This document shows, in pieces, positions 1-11,540 of a stretch of DNA of 35,636 nt (positions within the stretch are counted from its first letter, which is position 1; each line of letters opens with the position of its first letter). The stretch comes from Paramacrobiotus richtersi (taxonomy: Eukaryota; Tardigrada; Eutardigrada; Parachela; Macrobiotidae). The DNA is taken from contig JAQGAU010000185.1 of the NCBI GenBank assembly GCA_034698045.1, forward strand, positions 1-35,636, in the 5' to 3' direction. The notes beneath the pieces are model-generated. The model did not search any database. It had not been told where the DNA came from and saw only the letters and a program-made list of their open reading frames with translations. Made by a program: the position numbers and the translations under genes.

Positions 1-789
1 CAAGCGTTTAAAAAAAATAGTTTTCTTCCTGTCCAACGTCTGCATAACAGTCCGCTGTGGGCGGACTCCCGATAGGTGTACACATATATCAGTGAAATCT
101 CTATTTCTATACAAAATCTTGTTGTCTAGCTGCTTGTTGCTTTCATGCACAATTTGCTTATGCAGTAGTTAGTCGAGCCGACTCGACTCGACTCGAGCCG
201 ATTGCAGTTCTGTGGAGTGTTGTATCTGCTGCTTCTGCAGAACTCACAATCAGTGATGTTACGCTGTGTGGTTTGTGTGTCGCTGTGTGATCAGATTAAT
301 GTAATCCTCACAAGGGGCTTGTCTATTCTATGGATAAACCCAGTTTAAAAAACCCAGAAAAAGAACAGAATTTCAATAATGAACAGAATTTCGATAATGA
401 ACCGAATTTTGAACAGACAGCACGATTAACCAAAAACTTTATAATTAGCAAAATCTTCAACAATTTTTGCTTCTGTGACTGCATCGCACATAACAGTTTA
501 CTTCAGCGCATCTGGGATTCGCTACTAGGCATACAGAATTCTCCAGAGGAATTTCGGTCGCATGTCTGTTGCAGTTGAATATACAATCCCATTAGCTGTG
601 AAACAAACCGATCGGGAATCGGGCAAACAACACCCGCTGGTGCCCTTTCGTCCTGTGAATTAAGCAGTTTTGTCGGACGCAACAAACTATGTTAACCATC
701 CGCAAACATTACTCGAGAATAAAAGTTGTGTTGCTTTTTACTGGGAGGAAAAATATCAGTTGTTGCCGAGTTTTGTATTCGGCATTGCA
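1..789. other. 5' flank of copy 1
   Basis: From about 88 it matches 21640-22338 upstream of copy 7. A CGACT-type short repeat near 176-200 has more units here than at 21725. No gene is supported; the 82-codon frame at 330 is disrupted in the duplicate. Confidence 0.6.
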
Positions 790-2507
790 ATGGCATCTGA
801 TTTTATGTTATTTGGACTCCCTGAAAAAACCTTGGCTACTGTTGGCTTTCTGCCGTTATCGGTAATTTCCACAAAAACTTGTAAATGGCGTTGTATCAAA
901 GTCATGAACAAAGTTCTCCTCTGTGTGGCAGTAATGTTTATTCTAGGAGAAGCATTCCGCGGTTCAATCGACATTATGAGACTGTTCTCCAACGCTCTGT
1001 CAGAACCGAGCAGCGAACACAAAAGTCCAGTTCTCCGCGCGTTATCTGATGTTGCGTATGTCGTTTTTCACGTCCAACCAGTTATCGTATTATCCGTTTT
1101 CCTTGTGAAACGCAAATCATGGCATAACGTTCAAAACTGTTTTCGGGGGATTGCCGGTTTTAGTGGCACATGGGTCGAGAAAACGGCCATTTGGAGACGA
1201 ACTGCAAATACTCTTTATTTCATCACGTTGCTCGTAACAGTGTACTGGGAGTATATAGAATGGCGTGGGTATTTTGACGAATATCCGATATGGTACTCCC
1301 CGGATTTCCAAGACGCCTTCGCTCCATTGCCGCTGAAAGTAACCGCCAAACAAGCCGTGATAAGTTGGATTGTGTTATGTACGCTTCCGTACTTTTTCGC
1401 CCAGCAAGTGTATGTTTGCGCAATCGCCAACGCTATCATTCTGCGTGATATTTGCGATGAATGTCTAGCTAAAATAAGAAATCTACGCAAGCAGCTTGTT
1501 GCAGTGCCGAATGAGAAAATCACTGCAGTCGCTGTTAAGGAAATGCGGGAATTTCATTGGAAACTAAATCACTGCATGGACGAACTGAATGGTTTGTTCG
1601 GCTGGATATTGTTGACCGTTTTTCAGTGCAATTTGTGCATGGCATGCTCCTTTTTAACGTCAATCCTTTTCGCGCCTGCAACCGTGATAATGGGTCACAT
1701 CCTAAACTACCGCAGTGTAGTGATTTTCTTCAGTTATGCTGTGGTATTGGCAGTCCCGTTGGTGCAAGTCTACGAAAGGGTAAAGTTAGACAAATTTTGC
1801 AGCAAATAATAAGCTATATTGTACGTATACAGCGTATACAAAATTCATGCAAATCAGGCAGCGAAGTGACGGCACAAACAGACAATGTCACATGAACGGA
1901 GTTTTTGTACGTGCTAAAATAGCACTGCTAATTATAATTATTTGTTATGGGTGATTTCAGGCGGGTCGTTTCGCGCTCGAGCTTAATCGGCTGGGTTGTG
2001 CTATTGAGAATTCAAGCAGACATAGCTGTCCCACTAAAAGTGTAAGTCATGAGACACAATGAGACAAGAATCGGCTTGTTCCAGAATGGTCGTTTTTGTA
2101 TATTTTGGGAAGAGTACTTCACTTATAACGTACAATCTATGCACCGCACGATTTTCACATACTCTTCGTGCGATTAATAGGAACAAACACTGGTGGAGGC
2201 AGTTCGTGACCTGGAGGGAATATCCCGGAATTACGTCCTTTGCTTCACTGGGGGTGGTATAGTGTATTATTCGCGCGGTTTGTTGACAGCGGTAAGAAGG
2301 ATCCACTTAGCGTTCACGTAGCGTATTAGGTTACAATGATTTTCGTTGCAGGCATGCACATTTCTGGTTACCACAGGCTTCTTGGTTCAGGAAATTGTCA
2401 GCAATGCAAATAACCAGCAGAACAGAACCGCAGAATTGGCTAACGGTAGTTACGGTACGGCTGGCTGTCGTCCATGCTGCAGCTACAATATGAGCCGTTC
2501 TACTTAA
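790..2507 (+). CDS. Gr-like seven-TM receptor, copy 1 (group A), intact
   Basis: Exons 790-1779, 1961-2041, 2181-2291 and 2352-2507 join to 445 codons; every junction is GT-AG and phase 0. The ATG at 790 is the first in frame and matches the start of the paralogues; the frame is open upstream to about 670 but has no ATG. The first exon has an N-terminal PEKTLATVGFLP motif, six hydrophobic segments (about residues 35-55, 80-105, 135-160, 190-220, 270-295, 300-325) and ends PLVQVYER. Exon 3 ends GGGIVYYSRGLLTA and exon 4 begins ACTFLVTTGFLVQE, together the seventh segment, then a tail with CRPCCSYN. This layout is that of gustatory-receptor-like chemoreceptors, known as ligand-gated channels in the plasma membrane of sensory cells; ligand unknown. 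Its closest relative is the copy at 22339. A lineage-specific 7TM family of other function remains possible. Confidence 0.8.
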
Positions 2508-3170
2508 CGTTTATTGGCACATTCAGTTATCATCTGCTCTTGTCCTTATTATTGTTAGCAGGGGACGTGTATCATGCACGGCCTTCTTTATGTCCGATCT
2601 CACAAAAACCGATTCATTTGCTTTAATTAAACCGATATTTTTTCGTCTTGATCTTTGAGCTTACGTATTTTAACAAGGTTTAAACTCCCAAGAGCTGAAA
2701 TGGCGCTTCAGCAACGCGCAGGAAAATAAAAATTTGGTTGGTCTGTCATCTGTCCGTACAATACGTTGCACTCTACAATACAATACAAGACAAACGATAC
2801 CCGCTTGTGTCCGTTGGGATTGTTCTTGCATTTTTTGTTAACGCTCTAAGGTTACGACGACCATACACGCAAAATTTGATGGCGCCGGCCGGTTTCATGG
2901 TACAGAACTAATACGTTTGGCTCAACAGCAGGTGATGTCTCAAGATAAGCCTAATAAATTTAACTAGTTTTAAAGCCTCTAAACTTTAACTATTTTCTAA
3001 ACCTTTCGAAAACGGGACCACACTGTGGAAATTTGCATAAAATAGAGTTCATACAAAAGGTGTCTGAAAGCAAAAAATACAATAATACTGTGGTTACAGA
3101 AGTTACAGTAACAGTGATACCGGCTTGTTCTGTAAAGTCAGCATGTTTGTTTAGCAAACAGTGTGCTGGG
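2508..3170. other. intergenic between copies 1 and 2
   Basis: Matches 24059-25259 apart from two stretches that are longer there (about 24295-24685 and 24898-25090). No gene is seen. Confidence 0.6.
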
Positions 3171-3206
3171 GCGACGAAAATAATCATCCGCAAGCGACAG
3201 TCATGA
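3171..3206 (+). promoter_or_regulatory. conserved 5' module of copy 2
   Basis: The block GCGACGAAAATAATCATCCG followed by CAAGCGACAGTCATGA is kept upstream of all group B genes and in two detached fragments. Just before it lies an inverted repeat (TGTTTG / CAAACA). It could be a promoter element, part of a 5' UTR, or a small upstream frame. Confidence 0.4.
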
Positions 3207-3265
3207 GGCCGACAGTTTTTAAAGCCTACGTACATTTTGCGGACAAGTTTTTGATCGGCAAGACG

Positions 3266-4957
3266 ATGAATCCAGACGTATCGTTCATTGGAGTACCTGA
3301 GAAAATCTTGGCCGCTGTCGGCTTTCTGCCGTTCTCCAAATGTTTCGAAAATCCATTGATACCGTGCAACCGAAAAATTCTGAACAAAACTCTTTTTTGC
3401 ATTGCTGTTATGTTTACTCTAGGAGGAGCACTCCGCGGCTGCATTGAAATTTCCGATGCCATAGCGGAGCCGACCAATGAACCCACAAGTCCAGTGCTTC
3501 ACGCCATGTCTGAAGTTTCTGATGGTATTTTTCCGTTTCAACCGGTCATCATATTGTCCATGTTTCTATTCAAACGCAGTTCCTGGTGGGATAATGTCCA
3601 GGTTCCCCTTCGGGAAACAGCCGGTTTCGGCAGTTTATGGGTCAGGAAACAAGCCGCTTGGAGACGCACTGGAACCGCTCTTTCTTGTGTTACTCTGACA
3701 CTGACAGTTTTATGGGAGTGTGCGGACTGGCTCGCGTTCCTTGATCAGAATCCACAATATTACTCGAAGGATTTCGGAAGCGCCTTTGCTCCGCTGCCGA
3801 TCAGGGTCACGGCCACTCATGATATCGTGATCTGGGCTGTTTTTTGCTCGCTTCCGCATTATTTAACCCTACAGGTTTGTATGTCCGTTATCGTCTATGC
3901 GGTCGTTCTACGAGATGCATGCGATGAATTTTTGGATAAGACAAACGATATACGCAAGCAGCTGTCTACTGGGCACTGCGAGAAGAATGTTATTGGCGTT
4001 GTACAGGAGATGCAAGAGTTTCATCTGAAACTGGTACTCTGTATGAATAAGCTGAATGCTGTATTCAGCTGGATTTTGTTCGTTATCTTCACGTCCAATC
4101 TGGCCCTGGCATGCTCCTTTGTAACGGCTATCATCGTCGTACCTCCAGGTTCCTTCACGGGAAGCATCGCACACTACATCAGTGTGCTGGTTTTCTTCGG
4201 TTATAGTGTGTTATTTGCGGTTCCACTGGTTCAAGTTTACGAAAAAGTATACCAAGGAATGAAATTTTGTATTTAAACTCTGTTACTTTTTGGTTTAGTA
4301 CACGGACCATTTTCGGTTGTCCTTCAGCCCCGGTTGCTGAAAGGCCGGACTTACCACCGGTGACGCATTTTATCATGATCTTTTTTTGCAGTCCGACCGA
4401 TTCGCGCTGAAATTGTATGAGTTGCGACTAGAAATGGAGAGCTTGACCAGTGCAGCAGTTGTGGCGGAGAACGTAAGTTAGCTCTATCTTGGCTACTAAT
4501 CATTTCTCCGAATGATGCACCGTCATTAAAATTCCATATGTTAATGCGATGGTGCTGAAGTTGTTTAACGAGCTTTGTTCTTGGCGCTAACTCCTTCATC
4601 TTCTCAACGTGTTTTTCGTTTAACTGGCTAGGGACTAACCATTGTGCAATCGCTGCAAACCCTGGAGGAAAGAGCGCGGAATTTTGTTCCATGTTTTACT
4701 GGAGGAAGCATTTTGTGGTACTCGCGAGGCCTACTGACAGCGGTATGACAGAGACGCGCGCTGGATTTATATCATCATATTGGGTTCTCATAACGCTTTG
4801 CTGTAATTGAGTTTTTCCGTAGGCATGCACTTTCCTCGTTTCAACAAGCTTTTTAGTCCAGGAAATCGTTAGCAATTACGCCCGAACAGCACCAGCTCCG
4901 CTCAGCGTACCCGACTGCCATCCTTGTTGCAGCTACAACAACAGTCACAGCAGTTGA
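3266..4957 (+). CDS. Gr-like seven-TM receptor, copy 2 (group B), intact
   Basis: Exons 3266-4246, 4392-4472, 4632-4742 and 4823-4957 give 435 codons with phase-0 GT-AG introns. The ATG at 3266 aligns with the family start (MNPDVSFIGVPEKILAAVGF); an upstream in-frame ATG at 3203 lies in a conserved module that is not open in the paralogue at 19879, so I prefer 3266. Six hydrophobic segments lie in exon 1 and one across exons 3 and 4. Family landmarks present are RDACDEFL, LALACSF, PLVQVYEK and YSRGLLTA, and the tail has DCHPCCSYN. Compared with the copy at 25355 it lacks four residues (an in-frame 12-bp loss near 3452) just after the first membrane segment. It follows copy 1 on the same strand, and the pair is duplicated at 22339-27039. 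Ligand and cell type cannot be read from the sequence. Confidence 0.8.
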
Positions 4958-5088
4958 CAACCCACTTAAATGTCCCATCATTTTGCATCGGTTTACAGTA
5001 CAGATATGTTCTGATAGAGAAAGTCTGCTCAACTTTTGAACAGACTGATTACGAATGCGTTCTAAACTTACCCACTGGCTTCGAAATC

Positions 5089-5385
5089 ATCGGTAGAGAG
5101 TAGTTCTTTGACCACAGGACCTATCAGCGTGCAGCATCATATACAGTACTAAGTACTTCACAGTAATACAAAAGGGTTGTTGAAAAAACTTTTGTATTTA
5201 CTCGAGTTCCAGTAACGATGCCGGCCTTGTCAGGATGCTTGTTCTGGTAACGGTGCACTGGGGCGACAAACATGATCATCCCAAAGTGGCACTCAAGAAA
5301 CCGGCATGTTTAACGTTCGGGGACACTTTTCGGCCCAGTTCTGGATCGACAAGACTATCGCCTCAAAAGTTTCTATGTACGGTAC
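5089..5385 (+). repeat. detached 5' flank of a group B receptor
   Basis: Matches about 19601-19885, the sequence leading to the start of copy 6, including the GCGACAAA-TGATCATCC block and CTTTTCGGCCCAGTTCT. It ends where the coding exon would begin. Confidence 0.75.
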
Positions 5386-5694
5386 TTTCTGGATTTATTG
5401 TAACTTAATTTACTTACTTATAATATTTTACCTATAATACATTTCGTTCTGCGGTTGTATTTTCTGTCGTACGGGTGATACGTATACGTGTCCTCCAGTG
5501 TTTGCCACTACAGTATCTTCTGTCTTTTTCACCTTGTCGGCTTTTTTGTCATCCTCCACATTCTTGTTTTTGCTATACAATTCGATGTCGGCAACTAAAC
5601 AATTGTCGATTACTAGTAAATTAGTAAATTCATAGGGTTAATTAAATAACGGACGGTGATCTGGCACGATACAGCTTTGCTTGGTACTATAACT
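5386..5694. repeat. segment shared with 30800-31010
   Basis: Shares CACCTTGTCGGCTTTT and TTAATAACGGAC-like stretches with the region downstream of the other detached flank. No gene is seen. The two intergenic regions were copied together. Confidence 0.5.
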
Positions 5695-6288
5695 GTACGA
5701 GGACATCGACCTTATCTGCCCAACATTTTTACTGCGGCTCATAAGTGCCCAACCGCTTTCCCCCCAATGCTTTGGCAATGGCGAGAGTGCCTCGCAACTC
5801 CACGCTCCGCGTTCTGCTTTTTTCGTTTCATTGAAACTTTTGCCGTTGCTTCTGTACAACACCAAAATTCTCACATGATGGAGCAAATAAAAGAGTAAAA
5901 TCCAAGCAGTATTATGATATCAAAGGAGCGCAGTGTTTTTGCTATTGAGGAACGCCACGAGTATTTTGAGATCGCATGGGTTTTCACCCAACGCTTGAAA
6001 GAACCACGATGTTTTGACATGCTTGTGACATTGTTCAGAAAGAATAAAGCTGCGCTCCTTTGGTATGGTAATATTCCTTGCATTTTCCTCTTTCATTTGC
6101 TCCATCATGTAAGAATTTTGGTGTTGTACATACGCAACGGCAGAAGTTTCAATGAAACGGAAAAAGCAGAACGCGGAGCGTGGAGTTGCGAGGCACTCTC
6201 TCCATTGCCAAAGCATTGGGGGGAAAGCGGTTGGGCACTTATGGGCCGCAGTAAAAATGTTGGGCAGATAAGGTTGATGGCCTCGTAC
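5695..6288. mobile_element. foldback element, ~240-bp inverted arms
   Basis: The left arm (about 5695-5940) and right arm (about 6045-6288) are near-identical reverse complements, for example CTTATCTGCCCAACATTTTT at 5711 and its complement near 6270. The loop is about 100 bp. No convincing protein; the open frames on both strands mirror each other because of the repeat. Confidence 0.75.
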
Positions 6289-6380
6289 AAAGAATACTTC
6301 TTGGTCATACTGTCTTGCACTGTGCTCTAGTGTGCAGTACTTCTTGTTCAAAATGAAAAATTTTCCGTTGTTAATCATAT

Positions 6381-6770
6381 GGCCTGGATTAGCTAGTTTA
6401 ATTTCACCATAAGATTCTTCTGAAAAGGATTATGTTGATTGTTGAAAAAGTGGGACGAACTTTGCCAACCAATCAGAAAAATCCTTGGAATCGAAAATGT
6501 GTTGGGCACTTCAAGAAATGTGAAACTTGTGGAAAACTGTGGGTTCTATGCTGTTCTCAGCGTAGAAAGCAGTTCTGATCATAATCGAATACTAAGTCGG
6601 GAGGTAGTATGGATTGTTTGGATTATGGGGCGTGGCTGATTATTCTGATTATTTGGCTGTGGCCAGTCAGTGCGGGGCTGACGTCACAAGGCGGAATAAT
6701 CGAAATTCGAATAATCAACATATTCAGACGAACAATCCTTATGGTGAAACTAGCTAATATTTGGGCAGGT
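6381..6770. mobile_element. probable MITE with subterminal inverted repeats
   Basis: ATTAGCTAGTTT and TCACCATAAG at 6388-6413 recur inverted at 6738-6760, followed on both sides by TATGTTGATT. The exact ends are unclear. Confidence 0.5.
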
Positions 6771-7102
6771 GGCCCATATAAGAAGAGTACTTCCGGTCTA
6801 ACATTAATTGTGAACTCTGCTTTATGATGCTTGTGGATCGAATAACTTTGATTGCTCTGGCGCACTCACTTTAATACGAGTTCGTCTACGATTTTTCACA
6901 GAACCACAGCGGATTTCTGCCGAAGGCGAAATCTGCATAAAAGCGAATTCATGCAGAAGGTTTCCGAAAACGCTTTAACTTCTTATTGTTTGTATTCATA
7001 AACTATTTCCGGCGGGTTTGGTACAATCAGCATGTTTGTTAAGCAAACGGTGTTCTGGGTACAATTTACAGCTAATGTACAGTTTAAAGTGTGCCAACAG
7101 GG
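6771..7102. repeat. 5' flank of copy 4, shared with copy 9
   Basis: Matches 27530-27840 (CCGGTCTAACATTAA, GCCGAAGGCGAAA, AGCATGTTTGTTAAGCAAAC), the flank upstream of the copy at 27937. No gene. Confidence 0.6.
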
Positions 7103-7333
7103 GCGACGAACATAATTCATCCGCAACTTATCTCTCTCTTGATATTTCTCCTGTATTAATATTTTTCCCTATAATAAATTTGTATTCTTAGTAGCATTTC
7201 TGTTTCTCTTTTTCCGATCTGTCGGTACTGTTCACTTACTACGGCATCCGCTGTCTGTTGCCTCGAGGGAGCCTTGCCCCGTTGCAAAGGACATTAAACT
7301 ACCGTTTATTATTATTATAACCGACTGTCATGA
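7103..7333 (+). promoter_or_regulatory. 5' module of copy 4, split by an insertion
   Basis: The left part GCGACGAACATAATTCATCC (to about 7126) and the right part GACTGTCATGA (7323-7333) are contiguous in paralogues. About 190 bp lies between them and ends in a TTATTATTATTATAA run. Confidence 0.5.
7127..7320. mobile_element. retroelement-like insertion with TTA-repeat tail
   Basis: Present only in the copy 4 flank. Its 3' TTATTATTATTATAA run recalls the tails of some non-LTR or SINE elements. Parts resemble sequence around 5400-5480. No coding frame. Confidence 0.4.
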
Positions 7334-7392
7334 TACCGCCAGGCTTTAAAGCCTGCGTGGATTTTCCGGCCCAGTTTTTGATCGACAAAAAG

Positions 7393-7690
7393 ATGAATCC
7401 AGATTTATCGTTAATTAGGGTACCAGAGAAAATCCTGGCCGCTTTCGGCTTTCTTCCGTACTCCATATGTTTCGGAAATCCTTTTGCACCGCGCAGTTGT
7501 AAAAAATTCCAAACCAAGCATTTTTGTGCATAGCCATTGTGTTCGTTGTAGGAGGAACACTACGCATCTCTATCGATATTTCAAGGCTTGTTCCCGATGC
7601 CATAGCGGAGCCGACCACTGGACACATGAGTCCAGTGCTCCATGCTATGGCTGAAGTTTCTGACAGTATTTTCCCCTTTCGACCGGATGC
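7393..7690 (+). pseudogene. Gr-like receptor, copy 4 (group B), 5' fragment
   Basis: Starts with the family N-terminus (MNPDLSLIRVPEKILAAFGF) and the first membrane segment. A one-base loss near 7520 shifts the frame into the TAG at 7531-7533; the reading resumes in another frame from about 7524 (CIAIVFVVGG to DSIFPF). Similarity stops at about 7686, in the middle of the second membrane segment. The remaining two thirds of exon 1 and exons 2 and 3 are absent. The 5' flank is also broken by an insertion (about 7127-7320). It cannot make a receptor. Confidence 0.85.
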
Positions 7691-7860
7691 AGAAAAGACT
7701 TCAAAAGAGCAGAAAACTATGCTGTACTGTGCTTGTTATTCCTTTCGTTTTGCCTGAGTCACGTTTTATCGGCACTCCATCTACTTGCGTAATGGTTTGA
7801 ATCATTTTATGTAATTAATGTGAATGTTCATTCATGATTAAAGAAGCTTTTCGGTGCAGG

Positions 7861-7910
7861 GTGGATTAACAGGCTTCCTGGTTAAAGTTCTTGAACAGCA
7901 GTCTCAAAGG
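7861..7910 (+). pseudogene. possible relic of a receptor exon 4
   Basis: After a GGTGCAG acceptor-like site the translation includes LTGFLVKVLEQQSQR, which resembles the family's last membrane segment (STGFLVQEIVSNYAR). It lies at about the right distance for the 3' end of the broken copy at 7393. The match is short and weak and may be chance. Confidence 0.25.
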
Positions 7911-8773
7911 TATGTCATTTCTAAGAAGATGGATGACAGTAAACGCAATACGAGTTACTACTGAACAGATAATACTTGTCTAACTAAAATGCTCTTTCGT
8001 CGTAAATACCGTACTGCACATAAGCTGTACAGCTGTATGTCTATATCGTTTGCCTATGGTCAAGACTCAAAAGCAACAACAACGAAATGAATGTTGTTCA
8101 GTATCGAAAACTTAATACTGAAACATCCTCTTGTCGACTTATGTAGTTCATGTACACATATTTGTAATTTGTTTGCCTTTGAATGCCTAACGTGCGACAA
8201 CGGCCATAGTAACACCGAAAAATCTGACTTACACGTATTCACATACGGAATTAACGTACAGATACAGTACTTGTAAAGTTGAAAGCAAAATATGAAATGC
8301 ACAAAGTAGTATTTGCGATGGTCTGTATAACGGATTTTGTTGTCGCACACTATCGGCTTCGAATCCCCTAAGTTAGTAATATAATCGTACCAATCCTTAA
8401 ATTTAATCGATAAGAACTTCTTGGGGTAAGCATGACACTCGGCACTTTCTCTTACTCTGCTTACGAAATCTGCAGTCGTCTATGGAATATACGTTTCGAT
8501 TCTCCCGCACCTAGCAGACAAGAAACAAACTGAATTATCGCACAAATCTTTCCGATGCGCTCTACGATAGGGCCGTGTCGGCGTGTGATAAGACAAGCAT
8601 ATTACTCGTAGGTTCTTTCTTGTACTGCTAACGGAACCACTGGAACAACGGGCTGATAAATAACAGTTTATACAGAGTGTATAGTTGTGCAATTTCAGGA
8701 AACATAACATCCTTTTCGGAAGCTGTCGGCAGAATGACGGTTTTGTAATTTTGGAACTTGCACTGTAAATGCT
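7911..8773. other. intergenic before the LRR gene
   Basis: No supported gene or repeat. Short frames on both strands show no motif. Confidence 0.45.
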
Positions 8774-11142
8774 ATGGCTCCGTTATTGACAGTTGTTCTC
8801 AGCACTGCCTTACTAGCAAGGCTAGTAACAGCCCAAATACTCCTGCTACCACATCCCAAATGCTCTTACTATCTCGAAAGAAATGTGCTAAGATGTGAAA
8901 ACGTCGATATCGAAATTCCGCGTACATTTGATGTAAATTTGGTTCCACGGAATATTACACAGCTGCAGCTCGTCTGTCCGCAGTCTTTGAGGAAAAGCTA
9001 TTACAGTGTAGTTCATAGCGTTGTACATGCATTGCCGTATCGGTCATCACTTTGGGCAGTTTTGCTGGAAGGATTCAAGAAGGCTGATGGCAGCCAGTAT
9101 TCGCCGGGTGGCCTGTTGAGGAATAACAAGCACATTACCTATTTGGAGGTAGGGTACTCCAGAGTTTCCTATCTTGATCGGGATTTTCTTGCCGGATTTC
9201 ACTCGCTGGTTACGCTTAACCTAAAAAACAACGATATCGACGATATCCGCATCGATGCTTTTGAAGGTTTGGTGCCGTCATCGGGCCGTCCGGTGCTGGA
9301 AGAGCTTTATCTCGGCGGTAACCGTCTGCAAAATCTGAACTGGAATGTTCTTCGACCTTTGGCGAATAGTCTCGTAAGGACTGCCTGTGTACACGTACTG
9401 AAACTTTAGAGAAGAAACCTGACAACGTTGCAATATAAGCATGTTTTAAACGTCGAATTTTATTCTTTATGGACGGAAGCCTAATGCACGTCACAAACTA
9501 TTTTGGAAATTGAAGAAGTTGCTTTGATTTTGTCACGTATTTAGGACGACCTTTCGCTACGCCGGAAGGTCACACACTGATTCTCACACTCCCGGTTACT
9601 ATGGAGTACAAGTTTACAGCAACTTGCACTTCAGTGTTGCCAAAGCAGAGCAGCTTAAACTTATTTACAATACCACATCTGAAGATCTCGAGGATATCTC
9701 ACACTTTTGATGAAAAAAGCGAAGGCCTTCGAAAAGAATTGCCTGTATCAGTAGGACGAAAGGTCGATAAACGTTCAGAGGGGCGGCGGTCAAACCAGCC
9801 TTTTCTGGGTGTTGAACGCCCCTCACTACATTACGGACGTCCGTTTTGCAGGTCAACGTATAACACTCTGGAAACGTACAATATTATAATGACGAACAGG
9901 ACCCATACTTCGAAGATGAAACCATTTCTGTCACTTACAGGCTGTACGAATAAGTAAAGACCAGCGTTTATGAGTTATAAGTGCAACTTATGAGTTATGA
10001 GTGCAACTTATGAGTTATGACTTATGAGTTATGACCAGCTATTATGAGTTATGAGGTACATATACAGCCTCACTTTACACTTTAATTTCTCTCGAATAAA
10101 AACCTGAAGAAATTCCGGATTTTAATTTATCATTGATAAAATGGTTTCGAAAAATTAACGCGGGGGCGGTTAAATCGGCGTGTTGTGAGCTTATATCGAC
10201 TGCTGGGCTACCTGCAGATCTTCGGAAAGCAGCACTCGGCGTAATGATAATTTTTATGGGATTTCGTTTTCGTGAACTGTTTGAGAACTTGACCGCAGTA
10301 ATTGTGCATTGTTTTTGTTGGAATGGGATTGAAGAGCGTAACCGTACCGTCCCCGTAATTTGCAGCACTGTGAATTTTTTACAGTAGACAATGAATAGGC
10401 AAGACATACGTATGCATTTTACGACTATACGGCAGCATATTATTTGGTCACTCTTCATCAAACTCCCGTTACAGAGGGGATTGGATCTGTCCGTTCAACG
10501 ACCCGAACTACGCTCCCTACATCACAGCGGTCCTGACTTTCAGTTAAGGTTATCGGCATTATTTCTGGACAGCAACCGTCTGACAACTGTTCCGGTCAAG
10601 GTGCTAAGATCCCTTACATACATGGATCCTCCCTCAAAACCTCAAATTTTCCACTTTCATGCGAATGCCTTTTGCTTGTCCAACGGTCCGTATGTACATC
10701 GAGCGCGGTGTGCTTGCTGCGAGGTGGCAGATTTTATGAGATGGATGAAAAATTTTACCAGCACATCGCCATATAATTCACCGAAAATCTTTTTTTCATG
10801 CGGATCCAGATCGGATCACTACGTGAACAATGCAACAGGGATCGCTATAGCCGACTCGTTTGGACACTGTAAGCATTATGCTTCTTATGAATTATTCTCT
10901 ACTGTATGTACGCATTACCGCACACAGGTGACGTCTCAGTTCTTGGTCATTTTTTTCTACATAGCACGAGTGACTGCACGACTTGACTTGACCAAAAGGC
11001 TGAGATTAATGTTCTGCCCAGAGGCATAACGCGAGCTAAGTGCGAAATCCGTTCTGATCCAAAGACAGTAAACGCGACCTTTCACTGGTGTGGTTTAGAG
11101 CTCAGTTACAACGAGATTATTGAAAAGAATATCTACAACTAG
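8774..11142 (+). CDS. secreted leucine-rich-repeat protein (partial model)
   Basis: Exon 1 is 8774-9373 (200 codons, phase 0, donor GTAAGG). Residues 1-20 are a signal peptide (MAPLLTVVLSTALLARLVTA). Cys30 and Cys41 form a short cysteine cap, and repeats follow at about 120-142, 144-166 and 174-196 (for example LVTLNLKNNDIDDI and LEELYLGGNRLQNL). Exon 2 starts at 10475 after CCCGTTACAG; its first residues continue the repeat pattern in frame (RGLDLSV, then LSALFLDSNRLTTVP), followed by a cysteine-rich C-cap (CACC, MRWMKNF, FFSC, GHC). A phase-0 donor may lie at 10928. A last exon ending at the TAG at 11140 looks coding (AKCEIRSDPKTVNATFHWCG), but I cannot fix its acceptor. No membrane anchor is seen. 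Such proteins bind other proteins outside the cell; the partner is unknown. Confidence 0.6.
9374..10474 (+). other. large intron of the LRR gene
   Basis: About 1.1 kb between the GTAAGG donor and the CCCGTTACAG acceptor, far longer than the receptor introns. It holds a short tandem repeat (9967-10052) and chance open frames with no recognisable protein. Confidence 0.5.
9967..10052. repeat. short tandem repeat, ATGAGTTATG-like
   Basis: Five or so imperfect copies of TATGAGTTAT, some separated by GAGTGCAACT. It lies in the LRR intron. Confidence 0.85.
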
Positions 11143-11540
11143 CAGATTACGTTGCATCATAGCGCCACTTATGCTAACCAAGCTCGATAGCATCAGTTTA
11201 TGCCTGTTCAAAATCTACTGCCCGGAAACAATTTGTTGATGGTTTTTCCTTTCGCTTTAATGTTTCAGCAGTGTCTACGCGCTCGCTTTCTTTGTCATTG
11301 CGGCTTTTGCCAATAAATCGGGATTTTTTTCCTTTTCGACCTATCCTATTGCGAATTGAAGTGAATAAAGGAATCATACAAGTTAAAAACCGTACCAAAT
11401 GTGTGTAGAAGCTAATGACAGAACCAATTACTGCACGTTTCCGATCATGATACATTGCAGGTTTTCCTTCGGAGACGTCGACGGACATAGTAAAAATTAC
11501 ACCGCTAACGAGCACGAAATCGCCAAAAGAAAGTGCTATT

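Noticed and set aside
670..789. Longer start for copy 1 (frame open from TTG at 670)
   Set aside because: There is no ATG before 790 and the frame is interrupted in the duplicate at 22215-22338; the start at 790 matches all paralogues.
5914..6378. 138- and 152-codon frames on opposite strands
   Set aside because: They mirror each other because the DNA is an inverted repeat; no protein family is recognisable.
9601..9957. 118-codon frame in the LRR gene intron
   Set aside because: Lies inside the intron, no motif, and codes for no LRR-like sequence.
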